Positions 41,549 to 52,182 of a stretch of 64,000 nucleotides of DNA are shown here, piece by piece. Position numbers and translations under genes: made by a program. Position 1 is the first letter of the stretch. Each line of letters begins with the position of its first letter. The notes beneath the pieces were generated by a model. That model saw only the letters and a program-made list of their open reading frames with translations. It was not told where the DNA came from and searched no databases. The stretch comes from Gracilariopsis chorda (Eukaryota; Rhodophyta; Florideophyceae; Gracilariales; Gracilariaceae), in contig NBIV01000149.1 of NCBI GenBank assembly GCA_003194525.1, forward strand, positions 1 through 64,000, written 5' to 3'.

Positions 41549-44500
41549 TTACCCAACTTGGGCATTAACCAGCATGGCTGGGGCTGCAGTTCCCGTTTGA
41601 CGGTGGTATCGCAGGACCTGCGACCGTGGGAGGTGTTCGATTGGCTCCCACGTATCCCCACTGGGGTCATACCCGTACCAGCGGACGCGGTATTGTAGAA
41701 TACCATCCTGGTCCCAGGTGTGTCCGACAAGTCGGTCTACTACGAACTCTCGTTCGTAGACCTGCCGGCCGTGCCAGGTGGTGGTTGTACTTCCCTGCGG
41801 GGGCTGCCCGCTGTGCGGTATAATGTCCCTTAGCAGGGTGTTCGGCGATAACTCCGACGTTGCCGTGCGCTGTCCTAGTGGCCGCTGCTCATGCGGGAAA
41901 ATATCCCTCAAGAGGGTGTGTGGTGTCACGGTTTTCACCGGCAAGTCGTTCCTCAGAGGGGTGTCGTTGTTCCCGTCTTCACGGTAGGCCGGGTGAACCG
42001 CCAGTCGGCGGGGGACTTGGGCTCCGCCTTCGCAGTTGAGCTCACGAACCGCGAGTTTGCGGGAAGATGACCGCTCTTGCGGGATCGGCATTTCCACAAT
42101 CCCCTGGGGGGTCCCGTGCGACACAGTGATTGGGTGGCAAACCGCCTCCCTGGCAGGCGCACGAGCGCTTTGCACCATACGTTCCGGCGATGCCGTGGTG
42201 TCCCCGGCTACTGACGGGTTGCCTGAGGCTAACTCCGGTACACCGGTATTTTGGTCAAAATTCCCCTCTGGGGGGTGCTGGGCAGGTGCCGATGAGACCC
42301 TTTTCAGGAGAATTGCCGCTGAGCGCAGTGCACCATCTCCGTGAGGAGGAGTAGCGTCCGGTACGACCGGTTTCGAGCGTGCGATGGCGCGCGTTATTCC
42401 CGAGTTCCTCGGTTCTTCGCCGCAGCGATGCGGGGGTTGGCGCAAATTATTCCCCGTAGCGGGGGCTTTGATTCCGTCAACGACGGGAGGCGTTTCCGGT
42501 GCTTGCGAGCCAGGGCTTAAAGCTTCGACTGCAGCTTGGCCGCCTTTTTCCCCAAGAGGGGTGTGGGTATTCCCCTGTGAGGCCGGCGTATCTGGGCGCC
42601 CCTTCTCCGCAGGGCGCGGGTCTGATCGACCTGATTGAACCGCTTCCGCGGGGACTTCCGCCAACGGCGGCCTCGAGGCATCGGGCGATTGCCTTTCCGC
42701 TGCTGCGGTATTGGAGTGAGGCTTCTCGTTTTCCCGTGACAAACGGTGTATTTGCCGCTTTTGCGGGGCCTGCGCGTCTGGTTCCTGTTGCACAGCACTG
42801 CCCGGGAATGGGGGATTAGTGTCGCGTGACATACTCCGTGCTCCACGGTCAGTGTTCCGTATGTTACGGTGTGTTTCCCGTTGCGACGGCGATATTGTTC
42901 CTCGAAAACGAGTGTTCTCCTCCCCCTCCTTAGACGGAGCGGCGGGGTAAGGGATAAAATTCCCCGCCTGGCGGGTATAGATGCGCGCCAGTGGGGCAAA
43001 CGTGGTAGGGGCGGGCGCTGAGGGGCCCGAATTACCCGGCTGAGCCGGTGAGTCCGACAGAGTCGGTAGGTCTGAGAGTCCCCGGCTGGGGTGTGGTAGT
43101 ACCGTAGGTCTAGTACTCCCGGATTGTTCCGGTGTAGCGGAGTTCGTAGAAACGGGGTTGCCTGGATCCAGGACTACCTCTGACGAGGGAGGAGGGGCAA
43201 GGACAACACGATCACGGGAAATCCGTTCGTGCGTGTCCCCCATCTCTACCACGACAGTGTCGGTGTTAACAGAGATGACCTTGAAGGGTCCATCCGCCAC
43301 AGGCGAGAGTTTGTGACGCTTCTCCCGTTCCGGGTTGTAGTATTCCTTCCTGATGAAGACGTAGTTATTTGCCCGAATCGGGGACGGTTTTCCTCGCACG
43401 CGAGCGTCAAAATCCCGCTTGTAAGCGGCTTGGGCCCGTGCCATAGACTTCCGCGCAGCGGGGACCAGCTTGGAAAGCCATTGCTTCCATTTCTGCCGGT
43501 AGATACCCACAGATGGGAAATTGTCCAAGGTAGCTTGGGGTTCCAGCGCCACAGGCGGGGGTGTTCTACATAGAACCAACTCGAATGGCGAAACTCCGGT
43601 AGTCCGGTGTACCTGCGTATTGTACGCGTAGGTTACCGCATCAGCGTACATGTCCCAGTTCTTTGGGTGGTCTGCGACGTAGGAACGTAACGCCGCGAGT
43701 AACGTCCGGTTAAACCGTTCAACTTGCCCATTACACTGGGGGTGGTAGGTAGTCGTGAACAAGTTCTTGACATCCAGGATGCGACAAACATCCTGGAAGA
43801 ACTTGCTCACGAACTGCTTCCCGTTGTCAGAGAGCACCTCTGCAGGGGGACCGTAGACAAAAATCCAGTGCGTCACCAGAGCCTGGGCCACCGTGAGAGC
43901 GGTTATCCTCCGAAGAGGGACAGTCCGTACCAGCTTAGAAAAGCGGTCGGTAATGACAAGTAGAAACTTGTTTCCACGTTTCGTGGTGAGTAATGGTCCG
44001 AGAATATCGATCGCGATAAACTCGAGCGGCGCCCTTGCGGGGAATAGTTTCATCTTCTTCGCATTTTTGCGGAGTTTGACGCGATTCTTCGCGCATTCGC
44101 TACAAAACCGCACAGTTGCGTAGCACTCCACCGCCATTGCGGGCCAATAGAAATCCCTTCGCAGGGTTAGGTAGAGTTTCCTCCCACCTGGGTGACCTCC
44201 AATGGGGGCGTAGTGTGATAGATGTAACGCCCGCGATTGCAGGGAATGTGGTACCACAATCTGTGGGCGGGCTTCGACCTTTCTTACGAGGTAGCCTTTG
44301 TCGTTTACCCCGAAAGGGAGATCTTCACCACCGTTGATACGGGCACGAATTCTCGTACAGAATGGGTCGCCGAATTGTTCTCGGATCATTTCTTCCGGTG
44401 ATACCGGTACAAAGTTTCCCGGTAAGGGGTTCTCAGATTTATCTCGCGATGCGAGTAGTTCGTCAAAATCAGCATCCCCGTCCCAGTTTTCTGGCCGAGC

Positions 44501-47110
44501 CTTGACGGCGCATTCCGGATCATCCGGGTCTATGGCCATGAAACATGGGTCTTCATCATCCACCGTTGGGAGTGCTTCCCCACTTGTGGGTAACCGCGAC
44601 AAAGCGTCGGCCTGGGTGTTCTGCGCGCCCTTTTTATAAATGACTTGTAAGTCATATTCCGCGAGGCGGAGTCTCCAGCGCATGAGGCGTCCCGACGGGT
44701 CGGAGATATTCATCAACCACCTCAATGAGGAATGATCCGTGTACACGGTGAAGTGAATTCCCATAAGGTAGGGGCGCAGAGTGGTCATCGCCCATACGAC
44801 GGCGAGCCACTCTTTCTCCGATACGGAGTAGTTCCGCTCATGAACATTGAGCGAACGTGACCAATAACCAATGGGATGTCGTTCCCCCTCGGGGGTGGTT
44901 TGAAAAAGAGCACACCCGACTTGGTAGTCGCTCGAGTCCGTATCTACGGAGTATGGCAACCCAAGTTTTGGGAGATGTAGGATTGGTGCTGATGTGACAG
45001 CCTCCTTTAAGGAGTTGAAGGCTTCCGATTGCTCGGGCGTAAATGTTCCCAGTTTTGGGGGGTTCCCCTTTCGCAACAACGCGTTCAGGGGCGCTGCAGT
45101 ATCCGAAAAGTTCGGGATAAACCGTCGATAGACGTTGACCAGCCCCAGAAAGGAGCGCAGTTCCGTTTGAGTACGGGGCTCTTTCGCCTCAACGAGGGAT
45201 TTGACTCGAGCTTTCTCGATCGCTAACCGTCCAGGACGGATAATGTGACCCAGATACTTCACAGTATCTGTGAAAAACTCGCATTTTCTCAACTTGAGGG
45301 TAATTCCCGCATCGCGGAGTACGGTCAGCACGTCTCGGACGTGAGTGAGATGGTCGTCCAACGAGTTGGAGAAGATGATGATATCATCAAGGTAGACCAG
45401 ACAACTCCGCCACTTAAAGCGGTTGAGTAGAATATCTACTGCACGCTGAAAGGTGGCGGGGGCGTTGGTTAACCTAAATGGCATCCGCTTGAAGCGGTAC
45501 GTTCCTGCATGGCAGGTGAATGCGGTTTTGTCGCGATCCTCCTGTCTGACAGGTACTTGCCAATATCCCCAATTGGCATCAAGGGCCGTGAACACGGTGG
45601 CGTCTCCAAGGGAGTCAATGCACTCGTCCATACGAGGGATGGGGTACGTGTCCCTAACGGTTACGGCATTGAGCCGGCGGTAGTCGACACAGAACCTCCA
45701 GGTTCCGTCGGCCTTTAAAGCCAGTGCAACTGGGGATGCCCAGGGTGATTGAGCGGGCTCAATCACACCTGCGCGGAGCATCTTGTCCACCTGGGACTGC
45801 TCCTCTTCCCGAGCTTTCGGACCTGCCCTGTAAGGGGGTTGTGCAACCGGTCGCGCACCGGGGATTAAATCGATCCGGTGTTCCGTTGCATCAATCTCGC
45901 CAAGCGAGCCATCCCACATTGTGGTGAATTCCCGTAACATAGTGCGGAGTTTGTCGCGGTGCGACTCTGGCACGTGGCTGAAGTCCAGCGCTTCAAGTGC
46001 TTTTTCCGGATCAATCCGGTCATTGCTCGATGGAGCATTGTCCTGTGGAACAGGTGTGGTTCGCAATTCCGAGTTACTCGGTATGTTCGGCGCTGAAGTA
46101 GCGGTTTCCTCCCCCTCCTTAGACTTGACGTCTTCGGACGGCGGGGCGAACTCCTCAGAAGAGGTGGTAACTCCGAGTACATCGGCGGCTGTCATCTTTG
46201 TTGGCAGCATTCTCATAGGATGGGGGGTTACACTCCCAATTACTTGGTGTTTGACCAGATACTGGGGGTGTTTGCCAAGGTTGGCAACCAATATCCGGAA
46301 AGGGACATCCGGGGAAATGGAGACAATTCCATTAGCCGGCGCCAGCTGGGATTTCTCGTACAACGAGGCGAGGGGTTGTATAACCCGAAGACCGTGTTGA
46401 CGGGAATTTACCTGCACCCAGACTTGGGACTCAGCCGGTATAGAAACCGAGGCAGCGACGCGGAGCTTGGTGGACTCGCGGGACGCGGGCGGTGGTTCCT
46501 GCGCAGCAGGGAGCGGAACTTGTTTCCGAGAGGACCGCTTTAGCGGGCGGCGAACAATCGGAACCGACGATCCGTCGTCAAGTTCTACACGCCTGAGGCG
46601 GGGCCTGATTGCGTCAACAAAGCTGTCGCAGTAATCACATCCCAGTCTGACTGGTGCTGCCAATGAACGGCGAACGATGAAGTCCAACTTCACCACAGAG
46701 GTACCAAGTCTCACGACGAGGTCCACCGTGCCCACCGTTTGTAACGGATTGTTGTTCGCATCCGAAATGTCGTGGACCGCGTCAGAGCGGATACGCGACC
46801 GCACAAGCGAGGGTAACAATGATTCCACAACAAATTTGGGGCCTGCACCTGTATCCAGGACGGTTAGAAACCTCACCATAAACTGGGGGTCAAGGCCAAG
46901 GTCGGCATAGACCTTATAATTGCGCTTGGCCAAGACCAAGACTCTACCGGGAATCCGGGGATTTTTACTCCGTATCCACGGGCGACGCAACACACCGAGG
47001 TGCGCAGAGTCCGCGTCAGCGGTGTCTTTCCTCGAGAGGACTTTCACCGGGGAGCGAGGCGAGGACGCCTCGGGCGCCAACAGCCTCGTTGTTGAGGACG
47101 CCTCTCCCAA
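41549..47110 (-). CDS. C2 pol, single open frame
   Basis: About 1850 residues: protease (VLDTGAG), RT (YLDD box, TNAPATFQRA), RNase H (DTDSSDYQVGCALF, YTDHSSLRWL), integrase (GGHPGG ... CSECAKN zinc finger; IDILGP, LSDNGKQF, NGQVERFNRTL core), a long Pro/Ser/Arg-rich linker and a C-terminal chromodomain ending AQVG. The linker is shorter than in C1 but otherwise very alike. It looks whole. Gag and pol are in different frames, as is usual for the family. Confidence 0.93.
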   Translation of the reverse strand: MGEASSTTRLLAPEASSPRSPVKVLSRKDTADADSAHLGVLRRPWIRSKNPRIPGRVLVLAKRNYKVYADLGLDPQFMVRFLTVLDTGAGPKFVVESLLPSLVRSRIRSDAVHDISDANNNPLQTVGTVDLVVRLGTSVVKLDFIVRRSLAAPVRLGCDYCDSFVDAIRPRLRRVELDDGSSVPIVRRPLKRSSRKQVPLPAAQEPPPASRESTKLRVAASVSIPAESQVWVQVNSRQHGLRVIQPLASLYEKSQLAPANGIVSISPDVPFRILVANLGKHPQYLVKHQVIGSVTPHPMRMLPTKMTAADVLGVTTSSEEFAPPSEDVKSKEGEETATSAPNIPSNSELRTTPVPQDNAPSSNDRIDPEKALEALDFSHVPESHRDKLRTMLREFTTMWDGSLGEIDATEHRIDLIPGARPVAQPPYRAGPKAREEEQSQVDKMLRAGVIEPAQSPWASPVALALKADGTWRFCVDYRRLNAVTVRDTYPIPRMDECIDSLGDATVFTALDANWGYWQVPVRQEDRDKTAFTCHAGTYRFKRMPFRLTNAPATFQRAVDILLNRFKWRSCLVYLDDIIIFSNSLDDHLTHVRDVLTVLRDAGITLKLRKCEFFTDTVKYLGHIIRPGRLAIEKARVKSLVEAKEPRTQTELRSFLGLVNVYRRFIPNFSDTAAPLNALLRKGNPPKLGTFTPEQSEAFNSLKEAVTSAPILHLPKLGLPYSVDTDSSDYQVGCALFQTTPEGERHPIGYWSRSLNVHERNYSVSEKEWLAVVWAMTTLRPYLMGIHFTVYTDHSSLRWLMNISDPSGRLMRWRLRLAEYDLQVIYKKGAQNTQADALSRLPTSGEALPTVDDEDPCFMAIDPDDPECAVKARPENWDGDADFDELLASRDKSENPLPGNFVPVSPEEMIREQFGDPFCTRIRARINGGEDLPFGVNDKGYLVRKVEARPQIVVPHSLQSRALHLSHYAPIGGHPGGRKLYLTLRRDFYWPAMAVECYATVRFCSECAKNRVKLRKNAKKMKLFPARAPLEFIAIDILGPLLTTKRGNKFLLVITDRFSKLVRTVPLRRITALTVAQALVTHWIFVYGPPAEVLSDNGKQFVSKFFQDVCRILDVKNLFTTTYHPQCNGQVERFNRTLLAALRSYVADHPKNWDMYADAVTYAYNTQVHRTTGVSPFELVLCRTPPPVALEPQATLDNFPSVGIYRQKWKQWLSKLVPAARKSMARAQAAYKRDFDARVRGKPSPIRANNYVFIRKEYYNPEREKRHKLSPVADGPFKVISVNTDTVVVEMGDTHERISRDRVVLAPPPSSEVVLDPGNPVSTNSATPEQSGSTRPTVLPHPSRGLSDLPTLSDSPAQPGNSGPSAPAPTTFAPLARIYTRQAGNFIPYPAAPSKEGEENTRFRGTISPSQRETHRNIRNTDRGARSMSRDTNPPFPGSAVQQEPDAQAPQKRQIHRLSRENEKPHSNTAAAERQSPDASRPPLAEVPAEAVQSGRSDPRPAEKGRPDTPASQGNTHTPLGEKGGQAAVEALSPGSQAPETPPVVDGIKAPATGNNLRQPPHRCGEEPRNSGITRAIARSKPVVPDATPPHGDGALRSAAILLKRVSSAPAQHPPEGNFDQNTGVPELASGNPSVAGDTTASPERMVQSARAPAREAVCHPITVSHGTPQGIVEMPIPQERSSSRKLAVRELNCEGGAQVPRRLAVHPAYREDGNNDTPLRNDLPVKTVTPHTLLRDIFPHEQRPLGQRTATSELSPNTLLRDIIPHSGQPPQGSTTTTWHGRQVYEREFVVDRLVGHTWDQDGILQYRVRWYGYDPSGDTWEPIEHLPRSQVLRYHRQTGTAAPAMLVNAQVG

Positions 47111-47127
47111 AGGGGAGACTCCCTCAG

Positions 47128-49301
47128 TTAGTTTTCCGCCTTCGGCGGTGGGTTGGTTTCCTCGACAACGAGTGCTTCATCCCGTTGACGGGGGTTTCTA
47201 TCCGCATAAGCGGGGGTTGCAACGGATGGTTGCGTGATATCCCGAATCGGGGTGTATGAAGCTTGCCGCGCACGCGGGGTCTGTGGTAGGGCGTGGGAAA
47301 AGTCCGTTTTAGCACGGAGGTAGGAAGCCGTCGGGACGGAACGTTTCTCCTCTGGAGTGAGGGCCTCATAATTTGCCACCACCTTGGCCATATCCTTCAG
47401 TGAACAAATACACTGAGGAGAGGTATGGCCATGGGCATAGCACAGGTGGCAAATGAGAGCCAGTACCGCGACACGCGGATTATTATTCCGAGTATCGGAG
47501 AAGCGAACCGCAGGGCGGGTGTCAGTCCATCCAGGCCGTTGATAACGGGATTGACCGTTTGAAAACGGGAGTCGTTGGGGTTGAACCCGACTGTTATCAC
47601 CGTATAGAACGGGATCTTCTGTTCCCGTATCATGGGTCATCTCCGTCGTTGACGGTAACTCACTGGTGGGTATCGACACACCATCCCCCTGCGCTAAATG
47701 CACGGTATCAAATCCCTGTCCAGGGTTCCCATCCGCGGTGAGCGGGAGAGAGGAAGCTTCGCTTTCCAGCAACAACGCCTTGGCGGATTTAGACCGATTG
47801 TTCGGAGTTCTTGCACGAAGTGCATCCCCTTCCGCTCGAGCGTGTTGGACCAGCTCGAGGTAGGTGATCCTTCGCTTGTCCTCCCGATAACGGGTAACTA
47901 AACTCCGGATTGCCGGGTCAAGACCATCAATGAACATGGTACTGCGCTCCCCAGCGGGGTATACGTTACCACATCTGTGGAAAGCCTTGTTAAGGCGCAC
48001 CGAGTAATCGGTCTCGGTCTCTCCAGCACGCTGGCGTGTATCTCGCAAAGCGAAGATAGCCTGCTGAATAGCGGTGTTGGTGGCGTAGGAGCGCAGAAGA
48101 TACTGCACAGCCTCCGGCCAGCAAGTAACTCCTCCCTCGGAGGCGCGAGAAGATCCTCGGACAGAGGTGTATTGGTCCTCGGCCACTCCCCGTAAGAAAT
48201 ACGGTAAAGCCAAATAGGCTTGTCCCTCATTCATACCGAGGATATCGGCCTCCGCTACAAAGCGGGATAGGAAATCCAGTACTAGGGCTGGGTCCTCTCC
48301 AGTAAAATACTGGTTGCGGAGCGAGAGCTGCATTCGCTTAATGCATTCTCGCACCTTTCCCGTACCACGGGGCGTACGTCCAAGTGACGAATCTTCAAGC
48401 CGGTAGTACCGGTATGATAAAAGCTTCCGGTAATCCGGGTTTGTCGGTTTCAATTCCCGGAGACCGGGGTGTCTTCTCCCCTTCTGGCGGGTTCGGACCA
48501 CACCTTCAGTGGCCGATGACCGCTTCGAGCGGGAGGAGTAGCCTCGCCTCTCGTCCTCCGAGTCGGAGTCCGAGGAGCTCGAGCTAACCGAATGGTTTCG
48601 GGATGAGTCCGACGATGTCGAAGAATCGGAGTCCGAATATTTTCGGTGGTGTTTCCGTCGATGACGGCGTTTCTTCTTCCCAGCAAGCTGGTCGTTGTGC
48701 GATGCCTCGTTTACCGGATCACCCGGGGATGGTTTGTCCATGAGGACGAACTGCTCCAGTGTCTCCAGGCGGGCACCAATCCGATCAAATCGGGCTTCAA
48801 CTCCTTCGATGAAGGCGGCGGGTTGTCCCAAACTCTCCAACACGGAGTTGACGTCAGACCGTAAAATACGGAGTTCCTTGGCGACCTCCTTTACGGGGGT
48901 TGCCGAGACCACCTCTTGGAGGGATTTTAGTTCCCCTACAAGGGTGTCATGGGCGGTTCACAGAGCGCGGACCTGGGATTCCAGGGAAGTCCCCCAGGGG
49001 TGTTATCGCCCGTTCCACGGGGGCTTGAAGCCGCGACAGCGGGAGCAGGCCGGGGTGCCTGGGGCACTGCGGCAACAGCCGGGGTCGGTGCTGCATTCCC
49101 CTGCGGGGGTGATAACGAGGGCAAAAGGAGGTTCCGGGGTTCCCGGTCGGGGGTATCATTCCGCGATGAAGCGGCGCCAGCACGGCTGGAACTTGTCCGT
49201 ATAGGGATACGGGGTACGAACCGAACTTCGGATGTGTCCGCGTTGTCGCGGGAGCGACTACGCGTAACCACTGGCTCCGCGTCGGAGGGATTTCTCGACA
49301 T
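47128..49301 (-). CDS. C2 gag region
   Basis: Closely similar to C1 gag along its length: Pro/Ala/Ser-rich start (MSRNPSDAEPVVTRSRSRDN), coiled-coil segment, KKKRRHRRKHHRK basic stretch, Ser/Asp tract, capsid-like domain and the CHLCYAHGHTSPQC zinc knuckle. Carries one break. Confidence 0.88.
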
Positions 49302-49406
49302 GAGAAAATACCGTTACGACGGGAAACGATCACGAAACTTCCGGTGAATGAAAACAAACCTCGTAAGAGGGAAAACAAAAACCGATTCTAGGTCGGAAGA
49401 CCACTT

Positions 49407-50215
49407 TGTGGTGCAATGCCCCAAAGGGGAAAAACACCGAAAGACGTCCGGGATCTTCCTCTCACGATGTGAACCCAGTTGGGTAGAGCCCTCCCAGAGG
49501 TGTCACGGCGAAGCCGGTTTGTAAGACCAGGGACACCTGTCGCGACTCGCGCAGGGAGGTGAAGGCGAAGAATCGGTATCCGCGTGAGCGGGGTGTGATC
49601 CTCAGTAGAGGTATGTTTCCACGTAAGTGGGGGGGTGTGAGCGGATGCGCACACGAGGGCCGCGGATAGCGGGAGGTGCTACCCTAAAAAGGGGAAGAAG
49701 GAAGGACGAAGTGGGTCGCGAGAGCGACGAGCAGATACGGCAATGCCGGTGGACAGGACTCCCTATACAGGGCGAAACACCAATATGATTGGAACAATTA
49801 GTACTCCCAATGATCGGTCTCCTTTAGATGTGCAAGGGGGGTGAACTTCCGTACACTACGGTGCTTCCCTCCAAGGAGGAGTTGAGAACACGCGGAGGCG
49901 GTAAAGCTCAGAGCCAATTCCCCAGGTTGGGGTCCCTTGTTTGGGGAAGGTTTACTGGTGCGACGGCAGTGCGCCGTCGCACTAAGTACTAGCTTCCCAG
50001 AAATGGGTGTGAAAATAATAAATAAAATTAACTAAAATACTCCACATTCCGTGGCAACATCCACTACTGTGGCCAACCGCCAATTGACCCAAAACCGTGT
50101 CCCACGTGTCCATATCCACCATAGTGGGGCGTAGTTCATATACACACTACACAACCGATAATATCGGGAAAACGATCAAGTACCAAGAATCCCTCCCTGA
50201 GGGCGTTGCACTTCA
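49407..50215 (-). repeat. C2 LTR (5' LTR in element orientation)
   Basis: 809 bp, about 99 % identical to 38646-39453 by eye, ending GCGTTGCACTTCA directly against the truncated E0-family LTR. Confidence 0.92.
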
Positions 50216-51026
50216 CCCTCGGCTTCCGGTCAGACACTCCGGATTTGAAGTGGATTCTGCAGCCTACCTACCTCTGCACTAACCAGAAGCAGGCGCATAC
50301 AATCCTTACAGGGCTTCCAGAGGAGAGCTACTAAGAGCGGGATATGCTTTCACTCTATATCCAAGCTGGCCCTTTGCAGGAAAGGTTGCACGGCACGTCG
50401 CCTGCGGATAGCTTCCCGTCAAGTACTTCCGTCCGAAAATCACCAGGTCTTTCGACCGACACCGTTATACGAGCAAAGCTCCGGTGGGACTCACAGACGA
50501 CAGAAACACCTTTGGTACACACTACTCGTCTCCCGTCCACGCCTAAGGCGCTTCAACCGGTCTTAGCGACGGTACTTCTCCACCCTATTGGACAACTAGC
50601 GGCATACGCCTCACTAGAAGCCCTTTATCCAGTGGCGAACGCCTCACTGGTTGTTGATGATAGTTGAAGTGGCTGAAGGTTGATAGGGGGTGGGGCTTAG
50701 ATGTTGGTCGATTGTTCAGGTGAGTTCAGACCGAAGTCCGAAGCTCAGAACCTCTTTTTATAGTGTTTAGAGGCACTACAAACGAGCTAAATACGCATTT
50801 CTACTTGCTAGTTACTCATGTGTGCGTCTAGGTTACTCCATTGGCTTCTAGAGACCTCTGGAGCTGCACACTAACCAATAATAAAGTGACAATTTGCGCC
50901 AGCATCACTAAAATACTGTAGTCTTTGCTGGGCCAACAAAGCGTGCAATGTGCTAGACACTACTGGAACATTCTACACGTGTGTTCCAGCAATGTCTGGC
51001 ACATTCCGCAACATTAGCGACCGACA
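50216..51026 (-). repeat. Truncated LTR of the E0 family, inverted
   Basis: The reverse complement matches the E0 LTR (5222-6056) closely from its first base TGTCGG (at 51026) to 24 bases before its end, where C2 begins. No internal element sequence adjoins it, so it is a solo LTR or what is left of one. It holds the same TATAAAAAG box and 55-base hairpin as E0. Confidence 0.87.
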
Positions 51027-52067
51027 GATAACATTATAAGTGACGACTATCAACGACATTGGAGGCAATGTTGCTCATAGCCACTCACTTGACAAATTGT
51101 ATTTCGCTTACGCGCACCAAAGTGCACTTGCCGCAACATCAAAACGCTCACACTTTCTTATTCGACTTGTATGTATACGTCGCCAAACGAAGAGAAACTC
51201 ATCAACGGCATGAGTCTGCCTCTCGCAATGGATTCTCTCTCACCCCTACAAAAGGGCAGCTGCCAACACTTGAGAGACTGTCGGTCTACGATAAGAGCAT
51301 TATATCACAATGTCCTTGATGAGTACACCGAAGCTATAAAGAGGGTGAGGTGTTTTCTAGCCAGCGCCTACATCTATCTTTAGCTATTATGCAAAACGAG
51401 AATGCTAGCCCTCTTTGGAAGAGAAAGCCAAATGTTCACTACCTGTCCCTCCAACCATCCCATCTGACTCACTGACTTGGTGGCGGAATTGTGGTTAAGG
51501 GTTGCCAGTGACAAGCATCTGCCAAAAGCCTCAGTAACAAATACGGCCCTGCTTGTGAAGCGGTCTCTCTTGCAGAGACAAACGATTAACATTTGTTGGT
51601 TCACAAAAAACAAAAGACATGGAAGAGCAAGGCTTGCGCCCTTGCCGTTCGGTGCTCTTACCCGCAGGTTCTTGCCCTTGTAACTTCTGTACGGTGTTCT
51701 TACGATGGTGCAGCGATGCTTGTCATGCGGCGGCACTCAAGCCATATAGCAAATTAGATGAAGCGCCTCACAGGATAAGATGTCCGTGAGTAGCCATCTA
51801 TTCAATGAATAATACACCGCTGCATGATGATGTGTATCCCTCCTGCACTACGCGGAAGAGAATGATGAATGGCAGAGTTGTGGACATTGCAAGGATACAG
51901 GTTCTCACAACATGCGCCTGTAGTGTCTTGTGATGGCAGCATACATGTCGTCATACGCCTTCCAAGAGGGAAATTCTCGCGCAAAGTTACGGGAAACAAA
52001 TTCACACCGACACGTGAGATCTTGATCAAAGGAACATCCCATTCGCCATGTCTCGACGTGAGAACCC
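51027..52067. other. Intergenic region upstream of the haloperoxidase gene
   Basis: No supported gene. A tRNA-like string TGGCGGAATTGTGGTTAAGG near 51480 resembles an internal A box, but no matching B box or acceptor stem follows. Confidence 0.4.
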
Positions 52068-52076
52068 TATAAGTAG
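52068..52076 (+). promoter_or_regulatory. TATA box candidate for the haloperoxidase gene
   Basis: TATAAGTAG lies 115 bp before the start codon. The same nine bases occur in both LTRs of H (14752-14760 and 30027-30035), where they sit at a plausible promoter position. Confidence 0.45.
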
Positions 52077-52182
52077 AGCTAAGTCGCTGTTCGTCGAACC
52101 ACGCTAACCTGGAAACGATATCAACCACAAGATAACCTAACAAAGTTGCCCCTGTCCGTATCCAAGGCAGTCATACTTGTCT

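Larger units (their letters stand above)
38646..50215 (-). mobile_element. C2: young chromodomain Ty3/gypsy element with an antisense ORF
   Basis: 11,570 bp, same family and order as C1: LTR, plus-strand antisense ORF, pol on the minus strand, gag, LTR. The LTRs (808 and 809 bp) differ at about ten or eleven positions by eye, so it is younger than C1 by that measure. Nearly whole: pol is one open frame, with about two breaks elsewhere. The primer-site candidate TGGTCTTCCGACC is at 49391-49403 (minus). The flanks do not carry a target duplication (ATATC on the left, CCCTC on the right), unlike C1 and H. Confidence 0.93.

Noticed and set aside
51475-51520. A-box-like TGGCGGAATTGTGGTTAAGG on the plus strand
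   Set aside because: No B box or acceptor closure; not supported as a tRNA or SINE head.
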